DNA from: Alphaproteobacteria bacterium
GTDB lineage: Bacteria > Pseudomonadota > Alphaproteobacteria > UBA828
Reading direction: 5' to 3'
Length of the DNA: 64,000 nucleotides
Assembly (NCBI GenBank): GCA_022826345.1
Contig: JAJDVB010000017.1
Span: 18,487-82,486, forward strand
Shown here: in pieces, positions 16,687 to 24,931 of the stretch
Position numbering within the stretch: position 1 is the stretch's first letter
Layout of the letters: the number at the start of each line of letters is the position of its first letter
Program-made: the position numbers and the translations under genes
Notes under the pieces: model-generated
What the model saw: only the letters and a program-made list of their open reading frames with translations
Database searches by the model: none
What the model was told of the DNA's origin: nothing

Positions 16687-18045
16687 TCACGCCTTCCACA
16701 GGCGCCGGCCGTACATGAGGCGCCCGTAAAAGTTGAACCACTTGCGCGCTTCGGAATCCCGAAACGGATAGTCCGCGCCCAGTTGTCGCGCCGTAACGAG
16801 GCCGGTGACGAAGCAGGTCTCCTGGCTGTTAATCAGGGTATGGGCGCCGCAGTGCCACGTCCGTCTCTTGCCCTGAATGAAGCGAAACAGAGGGACCAGG
16901 AGAACCACATGGCGCACGTCATGAACGATGTGCTGAAACCACCAAGTCTTGACGATCTTTCCCTCGTCGATGCGGCTGATCGGATTGTAGGTTACCAGGC
17001 ACGGTTTGTCGGAACGATTCGCCCAAGGCTGCTGATTGTGCATGATGTAGGTGATTTCGTAATTGTCAGGCCGCGTGCCGTACTGCTCGATGTGGTTGCT
17101 TCGGGTGGCGAGCGGCTCGACCTCGTTGTCCGGAAGAATAGAGGCGTCGGAATGGACGATCGTATGGTTGTGGAGTTCGCTTTCGTAACGGACTGAAGAA
17201 AGAATAAAGCTCTCCAACAAGGTCGGTTTATCCAGCATCATCAGCGTTTGATTGGCGTTGCACGCGAACACGACGTCGTCGAAGGTCTCTGCCTCTCCGT
17301 TTTCGTCCTCGACGACGACCTCGGATGAACGGCGGTAAACTTTTCGAACCGGTCGGTCGAGGTAGATCTTGTCCCGAAAGGCGGCGGACATTTTCTCGTA
17401 GATGCGCCGCGTGCCCCGGTCCCAGGTCTGCATCGGCGTGGCGGTCTCGATATCGAAGAACTCCAGGTATCGGGAAAAGAGGGACGCAGGCATGTCGAAC
17501 ACGTTCGTCGCCATCAGGAAGTTGACGAACATGGGCTTCAGTATCTTGTACCTGAAATCTCCGGAGAACCTGCCAAAGTTGAGAACCGCACCCATGCTGA
17601 CGTAGTTGTACGGGTTGAGGGCATTGAGCAATCTTGACCTGGACCGATTCAGCCGACCGAACCACTTCAGTCGTCTCAGGATCTTCTGGAATTTCTCGAT
17701 TTCCGGTTGCAGCTGCTGCCTGATTTCCGAGTCGAAATCGTGGGCATAGATGCCACCTCGATACTTTACGCTGTAGCTGAACCTGGTATCGACGAGCTCG
17801 ATACCATGCTGCTTCAAGAACAGAACGATATGGTGGTAAACCGTTGGAATGCACGCGGTGACGGAAATATCGAACGGAATTGAGGTCCCGTCGTCCTGCG
17901 GCATGTCGGCCGTAATGGCATTGCCGCCGACCTGAGACTGCGCCTCGAACACGCGAAAGTCGAATAGATCGGGGTGCCGATTCAGCACCCACGCCACCCC
18001 GAGGCCCGACACTCCCGCACCGATAATGGCAACCCGTCGCGGCAT
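16687..18045 (-). CDS. NAD(P)/FAD-binding amine-oxidase-like protein
   Basis: A 452-residue flavoprotein starting with a classic Rossmann motif, VAIIGAGVSGLGVAW. It resembles the predicted NAD/FAD-binding amine-oxidase group (COG2907-like), often found near fatty-acid-modifying genes. A second flavin-contact stretch, DDVVFACNANQTL, and C-terminal CGAHTLINSQETCFVTGL complete the pattern. Base composition is visibly less GC-rich than the flanking genes, so acquisition by transfer is possible. The next minus-strand gene upstream is an FMN-dependent oxidoreductase, 24 bases away. Substrate is unknown. Confidence 0.8.
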   Translation of the reverse strand: MPRRVAIIGAGVSGLGVAWVLNRHPDLFDFRVFEAQSQVGGNAITADMPQDDGTSIPFDISVTACIPTVYHHIVLFLKQHGIELVDTRFSYSVKYRGGIYAHDFDSEIRQQLQPEIEKFQKILRRLKWFGRLNRSRSRLLNALNPYNYVSMGAVLNFGRFSGDFRYKILKPMFVNFLMATNVFDMPASLFSRYLEFFDIETATPMQTWDRGTRRIYEKMSAAFRDKIYLDRPVRKVYRRSSEVVVEDENGEAETFDDVVFACNANQTLMMLDKPTLLESFILSSVRYESELHNHTIVHSDASILPDNEVEPLATRSNHIEQYGTRPDNYEITYIMHNQQPWANRSDKPCLVTYNPISRIDEGKIVKTWWFQHIVHDVRHVVLLVPLFRFIQGKRRTWHCGAHTLINSQETCFVTGLVTARQLGADYPFRDSEARKWFNFYGRLMYGRRLWKA

Positions 18046-18069
18046 TGCTGCGCCTCACAAACCGAGAGG

Positions 18070-19146
18070 TTAGACCAGCGGGATCACCTCGCGGACGAAG
18101 CGTTCCATGGAGCGGTGGCGGCTTTCGGCGGGGCGGCTGGGCTGCGCCGTGTTGATGGCGAACTGGGTGATGCCGATCTCGCGGTAGCGCCGCACCTGGG
18201 CCGCCACCTGCTCGGGCGTGCCGACCAGCTGGTGTTCCAGGAAGGGCGGCAGGTCGGCGGGATCGGCCATCGCCTCCATCCGCTCCATCTGCTGCACGTT
18301 GCGCTCGTAGGTGGGCACGTCCTTCCACGGGTTGGCGTGGGTCTCGTAGTGCTGGACCACCGCGCGGAAGAACGCGACAAGATAGGTGATCGCTTCCTCC
18401 CGCGCCTCCGCCTCAGTGTTTGCGATGAAGCAGTGGATCCAGAGCGGAATGTTAGCGTCGGCCTGCCCGCCCTTCGCTGCGGTAATCGCTTTCCACGCGG
18501 CGATGGCGTCGGTGTTCTGCTTGAAGGGCGAAGCCGAGGTGCAGAGTAGGCCGAGGCCCATCTTCGCCATACGCTCGGCGGTGCCGGGATTGTTGCAGGC
18601 GCCGTAGAGGTGGATGCGCTCGCGCACCGGCCCCGGCCGGAGCGACACCTCGCGCGGGATGGTGGCGTGGGTGCCCTCGTAGCGGAAGGGCGCGCCGCTC
18701 AGCAGCCCCTTGGCAATCTCCGTGTGCTCGCGGAAGAGATCGCGCGAATGCGCCATGTCGATGGCGCGCGCGTCGTACTCGATCCGGGCCACGCCGCGAC
18801 CGAGGCCGATATGCAGGTCGGCGTCGGTCATCAAGCTCAGCATCGCCAGGTCTTCGGCGAACCGCACCGGCTCGTACCAGGGCAGCACGATGACCGCGGT
18901 GCCCAACCCCAAGCCGGGGCAGGTCGCCGCGACGTGGCTCAGGAAGAGCAGCGGCGAGGGCGAGGGGTAGTAGTCGGTAAAGTGGTGCTCCAGCACCCAG
19001 ACGCTGCCGAAGCCCAGTGCCTGGCCGAAGCGGCAGTCATCCAGCATTTCGCGGTAGCGTTGCCGGTCGCCGGCGGCGCCATCCTGTTCGGCCGGCATTA
19101 CCGGGCCCACGGTGAAGCCGAAGGCCGGGTTACCATGTTCGCTCAT
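18070..19146 (-). CDS. LLM-class flavin-dependent oxidoreductase
   Basis: A 358-residue bacterial-luciferase-like monooxygenase. It opens FGFTVGPVMPAEQD, has SVWVLEHHFTDYYPSPSPL near residues 49-67 (the LLM EHH motif) and PGLGLGTAVIVLPWYEPVRFAEDLAMLS, the typical strand-loop after it. Such enzymes oxidise substrates with reduced FMN supplied by a separate reductase. ATG 19146 fits the usual N-terminus. It probably forms a unit with the FAD-binding gene downstream; the substrate cannot be inferred. Confidence 0.88.
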   Translation of the reverse strand: MSEHGNPAFGFTVGPVMPAEQDGAAGDRQRYREMLDDCRFGQALGFGSVWVLEHHFTDYYPSPSPLLFLSHVAATCPGLGLGTAVIVLPWYEPVRFAEDLAMLSLMTDADLHIGLGRGVARIEYDARAIDMAHSRDLFREHTEIAKGLLSGAPFRYEGTHATIPREVSLRPGPVRERIHLYGACNNPGTAERMAKMGLGLLCTSASPFKQNTDAIAAWKAITAAKGGQADANIPLWIHCFIANTEAEAREEAITYLVAFFRAVVQHYETHANPWKDVPTYERNVQQMERMEAMADPADLPPFLEHQLVGTPEQVAAQVRRYREIGITQFAINTAQPSRPAESRHRSMERFVREVIPLV

Positions 19147-19252
19147 GGCCTAAGTCCTAGCGGACCCGGCCCGTGTACCACAAGCGGCGCGGAGAGCCGC
19201 GGCGCCGGGCCGCCGGGCCCGTGCGCCGGCTCTCCGTGACTCTCAGGCAGCG

Positions 19253-19765
19253 CTACTGGGTGATGACGCCGCAGGCGATGCGTGGCCCGGCCGCGCCCGC
19301 AGGATCGGACACGTAGTCATCGGGGCCGTCGTGAATCACGATCGCCGCGCCGTCGTCGTCGAAGAGCGAGGCATCCAGCCGCAACTGCGTGTTCAGCACC
19401 TCGATTTCCAGCGCGCCCGAGGCAGGGACGTGGATATTGGGCATGTCGCCGGCATGCATGCCCTCGGCGCTGTCGATCCCGTGCTTCGCGCCCCCCGGAT
19501 TGAAGTGACCGCCCGCGGACTTGAAGGGCGGCTCACACTTGCCGACCGCATGAACGTGGAACGCATGGGCGCCGGCGGGCAGGTTCTCCAGCTTTGCGTG
19601 CAGCAGCGTGCCCTGCGGTGTCTCGCGCAGCGTGATTGCGCCGACGGAGTCCCCATTCGCGTTCATCATTGTGGCACTCGCCTGGTCCGCCGCACTCGCC
19701 ATCTGGGACGTCATGGCCAGTGCCATGCCGGCTACAAGAATGGTGACTGCAATCAGTTTCGTCAT
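19253..19765 (-). CDS. sodC: Superoxide dismutase [Cu-Zn], periplasmic
   Basis: A 170-residue protein with a signal peptide ending near ASAADQ. The mature domain carries FHVHAVGKC and GGHFNPGGAKHG (copper and bridging histidines), and HAGDMPNIHV (zinc Asp region). A paired cysteine near the end, GPRIACGVI, makes the usual disulphide with the KCEPPF cysteine. It converts superoxide in the periplasm. ATG 19765 is preceded by GAGGACAGGACA; the longer frame to 19975 reads through noncoding sequence. Its position beside the copper module may be functional, since it needs copper. Confidence 0.93.
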   Translation of the reverse strand: MTKLIAVTILVAGMALAMTSQMASAADQASATMMNANGDSVGAITLRETPQGTLLHAKLENLPAGAHAFHVHAVGKCEPPFKSAGGHFNPGGAKHGIDSAEGMHAGDMPNIHVPASGALEIEVLNTQLRLDASLFDDDGAAIVIHDGPDDYVSDPAGAAGPRIACGVITQ

Positions 19766-19953
19766 TGTCCTGTCCTCGTCGCTAACGTCCTTGAAGTGCC
19801 CGCCATCCTGCGGGTGCCGATCTGGCCCTGCAACCGTTCTCTCGGGCCGGCGCAGGCCCGAGCACGGGCTCGTCCAGCGGGCGGGTCGCACTCTCGGCAA
19901 AGATCGCCTATACGCCACGCCGGAGGACAGTGGAGAGGCACGCGTGGACCCCG

Positions 19954-20592
19954 ATGACCGATTTCCCAGAGGCACTGCTGGATGGTTACCGCTCCTTCAA
20001 GGGTGACCGCTATGCACGGGAGCGCGCGCGCTACCGTGCGCTTGCCGAGCAGGGGCAGAAGCCCGAGGTCATGGTGATCGCCTGCTGCGATTCCCGCTCG
20101 GCACCGGAAACCATCTTCAACGCCGCGCCGGGCGAGATCTTCGTCGTCCGTAACGTCGCAAACCTGGTGCCGCCCCACGAGGCAGACGGTACCTACGACG
20201 GCACCTCCGCCGCGCTGGAATTCGCGGTGCAGAGCCTCAAGGTCAGGCACATCGTCGTGCTCGGCCACGGGCGCTGCGGCGGCATCCGGGCGGCCCTGCA
20301 TCCGGCAACGGAACCGCTCTCTCCGGGCGACTTCATCGGCAAATGGATGAAGCTGCTGGAGCCCGTCGCGAGCGAAATCGCAGCCTCCGGCCCGATGACC
20401 GACGCCGAACGGCAGACCGCCCTCGAACACGCGTCGATTCGCCACTCGATCGCGAACCTGCGGACTTTTCCGTGCGTCTCGGTCCTCGAGGAACGCGGCC
20501 GGCTCAGCCTGCACGGCGCCTGGTTCGACATCGCCGACGGCGATCTCTGGACCATGGACCCGGACACCGGAGATTTTTCGAAGCCGGCCTAA
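19954..20592 (+). CDS. Beta-class carbonic anhydrase
   Basis: A 212-residue zinc enzyme interconverting CO2 and bicarbonate. Zinc and active-site residues are visible: IACCDSR (Cys 44, Asp 46, Arg 48) and LGHGRCGGI (His 105, Cys 108). NVANLVPP follows the first motif, as in the family. ATG 19954 gives the usual N-terminus (MTDFPEALLDGYR); GTG 19930 would add eight residues and has GGAGG close upstream, so either may be used. It diverges from sodC and converges with the cytochrome gene. Confidence 0.93.
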   Translation: MTDFPEALLDGYRSFKGDRYARERARYRALAEQGQKPEVMVIACCDSRSAPETIFNAAPGEIFVVRNVANLVPPHEADGTYDGTSAALEFAVQSLKVRHIVVLGHGRCGGIRAALHPATEPLSPGDFIGKWMKLLEPVASEIAASGPMTDAERQTALEHASIRHSIANLRTFPCVSVLEERGRLSLHGAWFDIADGDLWTMDPDTGDFSKPA

Positions 20593-20639
20593 CGCGCGGC
20601 CCGGCACCCGGCGCCTCGGACTCACACCGGGGCGTCCGC

Positions 20640-21122
20640 TTAGAAAATTCCGTTGGCCTTCTGCAACTCGCGCACGTAGCGGGTGATCTTGATGACGTCC
20701 TCGTCCGTAACGCCCTCGACTGGCGGCATGTTGCCGAAGTCCCAGTGATGGGCGCGAACACCCTGTCGCGCGGCGAGGCGGAACGACATGTCGCCGTGAT
20801 GATTGGGCTCGTAGATGCGGTGGACCAGCGGCGGCCCCTGATCCGACCCCGTCGCGTGGGTGCCATGGCAGGTTACGCAGTTCTCCTCGAACAGCGCGTG
20901 GCCGGCCTCCGCCTCGGCCGAGAAGGCCGGGATGGTAAGGCCCGTCGCGGTCTCGCCGTGATGCCCGTGGTCGTCGTCGAACCATTGCAGCCATCCCACC
21001 ACGCCCACGATCACCGCAGCCGCGATCACGACAATGTAGAGCCTGTCCGTCAACTTCTTCCTCTTGGCTCGGCTTGAAGAAGCGGACCCGCCAGGTCGCC
21101 GAGGAGTGGGCCTTTTCTTCAT
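20640..21122 (-). CDS. Membrane-anchored c-type cytochrome in the copper regulon
   Basis: A 160-residue protein with a basic N-terminus, one membrane segment (about residues 28-47, YIVVIAAAVIVGVVGWLQW) and a periplasmic cytochrome c domain. The haem site is NCVTCHGTH (residues 81-89) and the likely axial Met is in FGNMPPVEGV. A histidine-rich stretch, DDDHGHHGE, follows the membrane helix and could bind metal. The ATG overlaps the stop of cueR (ATGA), so it is translated with the regulator from a MerR-type promoter. A second cytochrome follows copA on the other strand. A role in copper-linked electron transfer is inference. Confidence 0.82.
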   Translation of the reverse strand: MKKRPTPRRPGGSASSSRAKRKKLTDRLYIVVIAAAVIVGVVGWLQWFDDDHGHHGETATGLTIPAFSAEAEAGHALFEENCVTCHGTHATGSDQGPPLVHRIYEPNHHGDMSFRLAARQGVRAHHWDFGNMPPVEGVTDEDVIKITRYVRELQKANGIF

Positions 21123-21523
21123 CGCGCGTCTCGCGCAGACGGGCCTGCGAGGTCGTCCAGAATGGGACAATCCGGCCGCTCGTCGCCATGACATTGCGCC
21201 ACAAGAGTCGCGAGCGTGCCGCGCAGCCCCTCGAGCTCGGCGATCTTGCGGTCGATGCGGCGCAGATGGGCCTCGGCCAGCGCCTTGACATCGGCGCTGG
21301 CACGCGCGCGGTCCTCGTAGAGCGAAAGCAGCGTGCGGCATTCCTCGATTGAGAACCCGAGGGAGCGGGCGCGGGCGAGGAACCGGAGTTTGTGCACGTC
21401 GGTTTCCACGAACGCACGGTAGCCGTTCTCGCTCCGCATCGGATGGACGAGGCCGATGTCCTCGTAGTAGCGGATCGTCTTTGCCGAGAGCCCGCTGGCT
21501 TGCGCGACATCGGCTATCTTCAT
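21119..21523 (-). CDS. cueR: MerR-family copper-responsive regulator (CueR/HmrR)
   Basis: A 134-residue activator. The MerR winged-helix is at residues 1-70 (GLSAKTIRYYEDIGLV), followed by a dimerisation helix and a metal loop with two cysteines, CHGDERPDCPIL (Cys 111 and 119). This matches the CueR pattern for Cu(I)/Ag(I), not the three-cysteine mercury form. ATG 21523 has GGAGG five bases upstream; a GTG two codons earlier is in frame. The gene diverges from copA, and both directions carry promoters with long 19-bp spacers, the target form of MerR regulators. It likely activates copA and its own operon when cytoplasmic Cu(I) rises. Confidence 0.9.
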   Translation of the reverse strand: MKIADVAQASGLSAKTIRYYEDIGLVHPMRSENGYRAFVETDVHKLRFLARARSLGFSIEECRTLLSLYEDRARASADVKALAEAHLRRIDRKIAELEGLRGTLATLVAQCHGDERPDCPILDDLAGPSARDAR

Positions 21524-21541
21524 GGCCACCTCCGCGACACT

Positions 21542-21572
21542 CTTATAAAGGTTCCTGCAGCGGGAAGGTCAA
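21542..21572 (-). promoter_or_regulatory. MerR-type promoter/operator for cueR and the cytochrome
   Basis: On the minus strand, TTGACC (21567-21572) and TATAAG (21542-21547) are separated by exactly 19 bp. The spacer contains the dyad TTCCCGCTGCAGGAA. A 19-bp spacer is too long for ordinary sigma-70 use and is typical of promoters that MerR regulators untwist. The expected start is about 12 bases before the cueR ATG, with GGAGG between. Confidence 0.75.
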
Positions 21573-21585
21573 GAGCCGCGCCTTC

Positions 21586-21616
21586 TTGACCTTCCAGTCA
21601 CTGGAAACCCTACATT
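21586..21616 (+). promoter_or_regulatory. MerR-type promoter/operator for copA
   Basis: TTGACC (21586-21591) and TACATT (21611-21616) are separated by exactly 19 bp. The spacer holds TTCCAGTCACTGGAAA, a clear dyad of the CueR kind (CTTCCAG/CTGGAAA half-sites). It drives copA, whose GTG start lies about 30 bases downstream of the -10. Confidence 0.8.
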
Positions 21617-21647
21617 CCTGAATGACGAAGTCCACAAGGGGCTTGCG

Positions 21648-23954
21648 GTGAAACCGGTAGCGACAGTCGAGGAGACAGCGCGCGATCCCGTGTGCGGGAT
21701 GAGCGTGGAGCCTGCCGGCGCCCGCCACACGGCGCAGCACGAGGGGCAGACGTTCTATTTCTGCTGCGCCCGGTGCCGGGAGCGCTTTGCCGCAGCGCCC
21801 GAAGAATTCCTCGGCGAGCGCCCGGCGCCGGAGCCCGCGCCCGAGGGCAGCCTCTACACCTGCCCGATGGACCCCGAGATCGTGCAACCCACACCTGGCG
21901 ACTGCCCCATCTGCGGCATGGCGCTGGAGCCGATGATGCCGGCGGCCGACGCGGGGCCCTCGCCCGAGCTGCGCGACCTGACTCGCCGCCTGTGGATCGC
22001 CGGCCCGCTTGCGGCGGCTGTGTTCGCGCTGGAGATGGGGAGCCACGCCGGCATTCTCTTCGACTCCTGGCTCGGTCAGCGCCCCTTCGTCGCCCTCCAG
22101 TTCCTCCTCGCAACACCTGTGCTGTGGATTGCGCGGGCGTTCTTCCTGCGCGGCCTCGCGTCGGTGCGTAACCGCTCGCCCAACATGTGGACGCTGATCG
22201 CGCTCGGCACCGGCGCCGCCTGGCTCTTCAGCCTCGCAGGCCTGCTCGCACCGGGCGCTTTTCCGGCCGAAGTCCTCACCGCCGGAGGACAGCCGCCGGC
22301 CTACTTCGAGGCGGCGGCGGTGATCCTCGTGCTCGTGCTCGTCGGGCAGGTGATGGAAACAGCCGCGCGCGAGCGGACGGGCGATGCGATCCGCGCGCTC
22401 ATGGGCCTCGCGCCGAAGTCAGCCCGTCGATTGGAAGAAGGGGGCGAGGCCGACGTGCCCCTCGACGAGGTCCGCGTCGGCGACCGGCTCCGCGTGCGGC
22501 CCGGCGAGAGCGTGCCCGTGGATGGGGTCGTCACCGAGGGCCGCGCCACCCTCGACGAGAGCATGATCACCGGCGAGCCGCTCCCGGTGGAGAAGGGGCC
22601 GGGCGATCCGCTCACCGGCGGCACGCTCGCCAAAACCGGCAGCCTCGTGATGCGGGCGGAGAGGGTCGGCGCCGAAACCACGCTCGCCCGCATCGTCGCT
22701 CTCGTGGCGAAGGCGCAGCGTAGTCGCGCGCCGATCCAGGCGCTGGCGGACCGGGTCGCCGGCGTGTTCGTGCCGGTCGTGGTCGCCGTCGCCGTGCTGG
22801 CGGCCATTGGCTGGCTGGTGGCAGGCCCCTCGCCCGCTCTGGCCTACGCGCTCACCGCGGCCGTAAGCGTGCTGATCATCGCCTGTCCCTGCGCACTCGG
22901 ACTGGCGACGCCGATGTCGATCATGGTGGCCGCCGGGCGCGGCGCCCAGGCGGGGGTCCTGGTGCGCGACGCCGAAGCACTGGAGCGTCTCGCCAAGGCG
23001 GACCTGCTGGTCGTCGACAAGACCGGCACACTCACCGAAGGCCGACCTGCCGTGACCGACATCGTCCCGCTGGGCGACTTCGAGAGGGCGCGACTGCTCG
23101 CGCTCGCGGCGGCGCTCGAACGAAGTGCCCAGCACCCGCTCGCGGAGGCGGTCGTCGAAGCGACTGAGGCAGCCGGCGCACCTTACCTCGCGGCGAGCGA
23201 CGTGGAGTCCGTGGCCGGCCGAGGCGTGCACGGCCAGGTCGAGAGCCATGTTGTGGCGCTTGGCAACGCCGCCATGATGCACACACTCGGCGTTCCGCTT
23301 GGCGATCACGCGCGCCAGGCGGAAGCGCTGGAGAGCGCCGGCAAAACTGCGATGTACGTCGCGGTGGACGGTGTGCTCGCGGGCGTGATCGGGGTCGCCG
23401 ACACGGTGAGGGAGACTGCGCCCGAGGCCCTGCGCAGCCTTGAGGCGATGGGCCTGCGAGTCGTCATGGCGACCGGCGACAGCCCGCGTGTGGCCGAGAC
23501 TGTCGCCGCCGCATTGGGTATCGGCGAGGTGCACGCCGCGCTCACACCCGAGGAGAAGGGTGCGCTCGTCCAGCGGTTCCGCCAGCAGGGCCGGACTGTC
23601 GCCATGGCTGGGGACGGGGTGAACGATGCGCCGGCTTTGGCCCTGGCCGATGTCGGCATCGCCTTGGGCACCGGCGCGGACATTGCGATGGAGAGTGCCG
23701 GCATCACCCTGGTCAAGGGCGACCTCCGGGGGATCGTTCGCGCCCGCAGGCTGGCACGGGCGACCATGGGCAACGTGCGCCAGAACCTGTTCCTCGCCTT
23801 CGTCTACAACACGGCCGCCATCCCCATCGCCGCCGGCGTATTGTTCCCTCCGTTCGGCATCCTGCTTTCGCCGATGATTGCCGCCGCCGTGATGAGCCTC
23901 TCCTCGGTCTCGGTCATCGGCAATGCGCTCCGCCTCCGCGCGGCGCGGGTCTGA
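21648..23954 (+). CDS. copA: Copper-translocating P1B-type ATPase with YHS and HMBD domains
   Basis: A 768-residue inner-membrane Cu(I) exporter. The N-terminus has a YHS domain (DPVCGMSVEP, about residues 13-22, then FYFCCARCRERF) and a heavy-metal-binding domain (YTCPMDPEIV and CPICGMALEP) instead of the usual HMA domains. After membrane segments come the actuator motif TGE (308-310), the metal-site CPC (413-415, IIACPCALG), the phosphorylated Asp 457 in DKTGTLTEG, an SAQHPLAEA nucleotide motif and GDGVNDAPA (655 onward). CPC plus a CueR-type promoter points to copper or silver. Start is GTG 21648 with AAGGGG upstream. A cytochrome gene follows 7 bases after the stop. Confidence 0.93.
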   Translation: MKPVATVEETARDPVCGMSVEPAGARHTAQHEGQTFYFCCARCRERFAAAPEEFLGERPAPEPAPEGSLYTCPMDPEIVQPTPGDCPICGMALEPMMPAADAGPSPELRDLTRRLWIAGPLAAAVFALEMGSHAGILFDSWLGQRPFVALQFLLATPVLWIARAFFLRGLASVRNRSPNMWTLIALGTGAAWLFSLAGLLAPGAFPAEVLTAGGQPPAYFEAAAVILVLVLVGQVMETAARERTGDAIRALMGLAPKSARRLEEGGEADVPLDEVRVGDRLRVRPGESVPVDGVVTEGRATLDESMITGEPLPVEKGPGDPLTGGTLAKTGSLVMRAERVGAETTLARIVALVAKAQRSRAPIQALADRVAGVFVPVVVAVAVLAAIGWLVAGPSPALAYALTAAVSVLIIACPCALGLATPMSIMVAAGRGAQAGVLVRDAEALERLAKADLLVVDKTGTLTEGRPAVTDIVPLGDFERARLLALAAALERSAQHPLAEAVVEATEAAGAPYLAASDVESVAGRGVHGQVESHVVALGNAAMMHTLGVPLGDHARQAEALESAGKTAMYVAVDGVLAGVIGVADTVRETAPEALRSLEAMGLRVVMATGDSPRVAETVAAALGIGEVHAALTPEEKGALVQRFRQQGRTVAMAGDGVNDAPALALADVGIALGTGADIAMESAGITLVKGDLRGIVRARRLARATMGNVRQNLFLAFVYNTAAIPIAAGVLFPPFGILLSPMIAAAVMSLSSVSVIGNALRLRAARV

Positions 23955-23961
23955 GGGCGGC

Positions 23962-24423
23962 ATGCGGTTGACGGCACGCATATTCGTCGCGGCGATGGCG
24001 TCGCTCGCCGGTTGGCCGCCGGTCGGGCAGATCGCCTCTGCGTCGGACGATCTCGCGCAGGGTGCCGCGCTCTACACCGAGCACTGCGCCTCGTGCCACG
24101 GCGCCGACCTTGAAGGCGCACCGAATTGGCGGCAGAGGGGCGAGGACGGTCTCTATCCCGCACCGCCTCATGACGAGACCGGCCACACCTGGCACCACGG
24201 TGACCGGCTGTTGTTCGACTACACCAAGCTGGGTGGTGAGGGCGCGCTGGCTGCACTCGGCATTATGGACTTCGAGAGCGCGATGCCGGGCTTCGGCCAT
24301 GTCCTCACCGACGATGAAATCCGCGATGTCCTCGCCTTCATCAAGAGCACCTGGCCCGAGCCCTTGCGCCGCCACCAGGAGGACATGACGCGGCACGAGG
24401 CCGAGTCCCAACCGCAGGAATAG
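23962..24423 (+). CDS. Secreted c-type cytochrome
   Basis: A 153-residue protein with a signal peptide (MRLTARIFVAAMASLAGW, cleavage near ASA). The haem motif CASCHG is at residues 42-47, and the candidate axial Met is in SAMPGFGHVL. It is a single-haem class I cytochrome acting in the periplasm. It follows copA by seven bases, so it should be co-induced by copper; its counterpart on the other arm of the divergent promoter is the anchored cytochrome after cueR. ATG 23962 is chosen because the signal peptide begins there. Confidence 0.82.
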   Translation: MRLTARIFVAAMASLAGWPPVGQIASASDDLAQGAALYTEHCASCHGADLEGAPNWRQRGEDGLYPAPPHDETGHTWHHGDRLLFDYTKLGGEGALAALGIMDFESAMPGFGHVLTDDEIRDVLAFIKSTWPEPLRRHQEDMTRHEAESQPQE

Positions 24424-24431
24424 GCTAGGGC

Positions 24432-24875
24432 ATGGCGGATCGCTCCCCGCGTCGGCGGTCGCAGGCCTCTTTCTACGCCGCGGCGCTGCTGTGGCTGCCG
24501 GCGGGCGTGCTGGTGTCGGCCGCGATCCGCTTCGGCCCGACGGCGGTAGCGCCCAGCGAGGGAGCGACGGCGGCGCTCATGGCCGTGCCGTCGCTGATCG
24601 TGGCTGCGGTCTGCGGCCTGCCGCTGGCGTGGGCGTGCCGGCGGCTGGGGCGGCTCGGCCATGCGCGCGCGGCGTGGATTGTAGGCATCGTCCTCGGGGT
24701 CGCCACGGTGGCGGCGTCGCTTTCAGCCGGCCTGTTCGGCCCGCCGGGTATCGCCATCGTCGCGGTAGTGCTGAGCCTACCGGTCTGGATCGCCGTATTC
24801 TGGCTCCGCCGGCGCACGCGGCCTGACGCCGATACCGGGAGCCCACCCCTGGACGGGCAGGATCGGCGCCCATAG
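24432..24875 (+). CDS. Hypothetical membrane protein (147 aa)
   Basis: I do not recognise a family. About four hydrophobic segments can be seen: LLWLPAGVLVSAAI, AVPSLIVAAVCGLPLAW, WIVGIVLGVATVAA and IAIVAVVLSLPVWIAVFWL. Both ends are basic. It starts 8 bases after the cytochrome stop, so it may be the last gene of the copper-induced copA operon. The codon pattern (G/C at third positions) supports coding, but no metal-binding motif is visible. Confidence 0.6.
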   Translation: MADRSPRRRSQASFYAAALLWLPAGVLVSAAIRFGPTAVAPSEGATAALMAVPSLIVAAVCGLPLAWACRRLGRLGHARAAWIVGIVLGVATVAASLSAGLFGPPGIAIVAVVLSLPVWIAVFWLRRRTRPDADTGSPPLDGQDRRP

Positions 24876-24931
24876 GCTGACCCCGCGCCACCCGCTCAAG
24901 CCAGCGTGGCGCGTCCAACCGTGGAGCGCTG

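Noticed and set aside
19762..21510. A 582-codon minus-strand frame across carbonic anhydrase and the copper genes
   Set aside because: It is antisense to carbonic anhydrase and out of frame with the cytochrome and cueR genes, whose motifs are clear.
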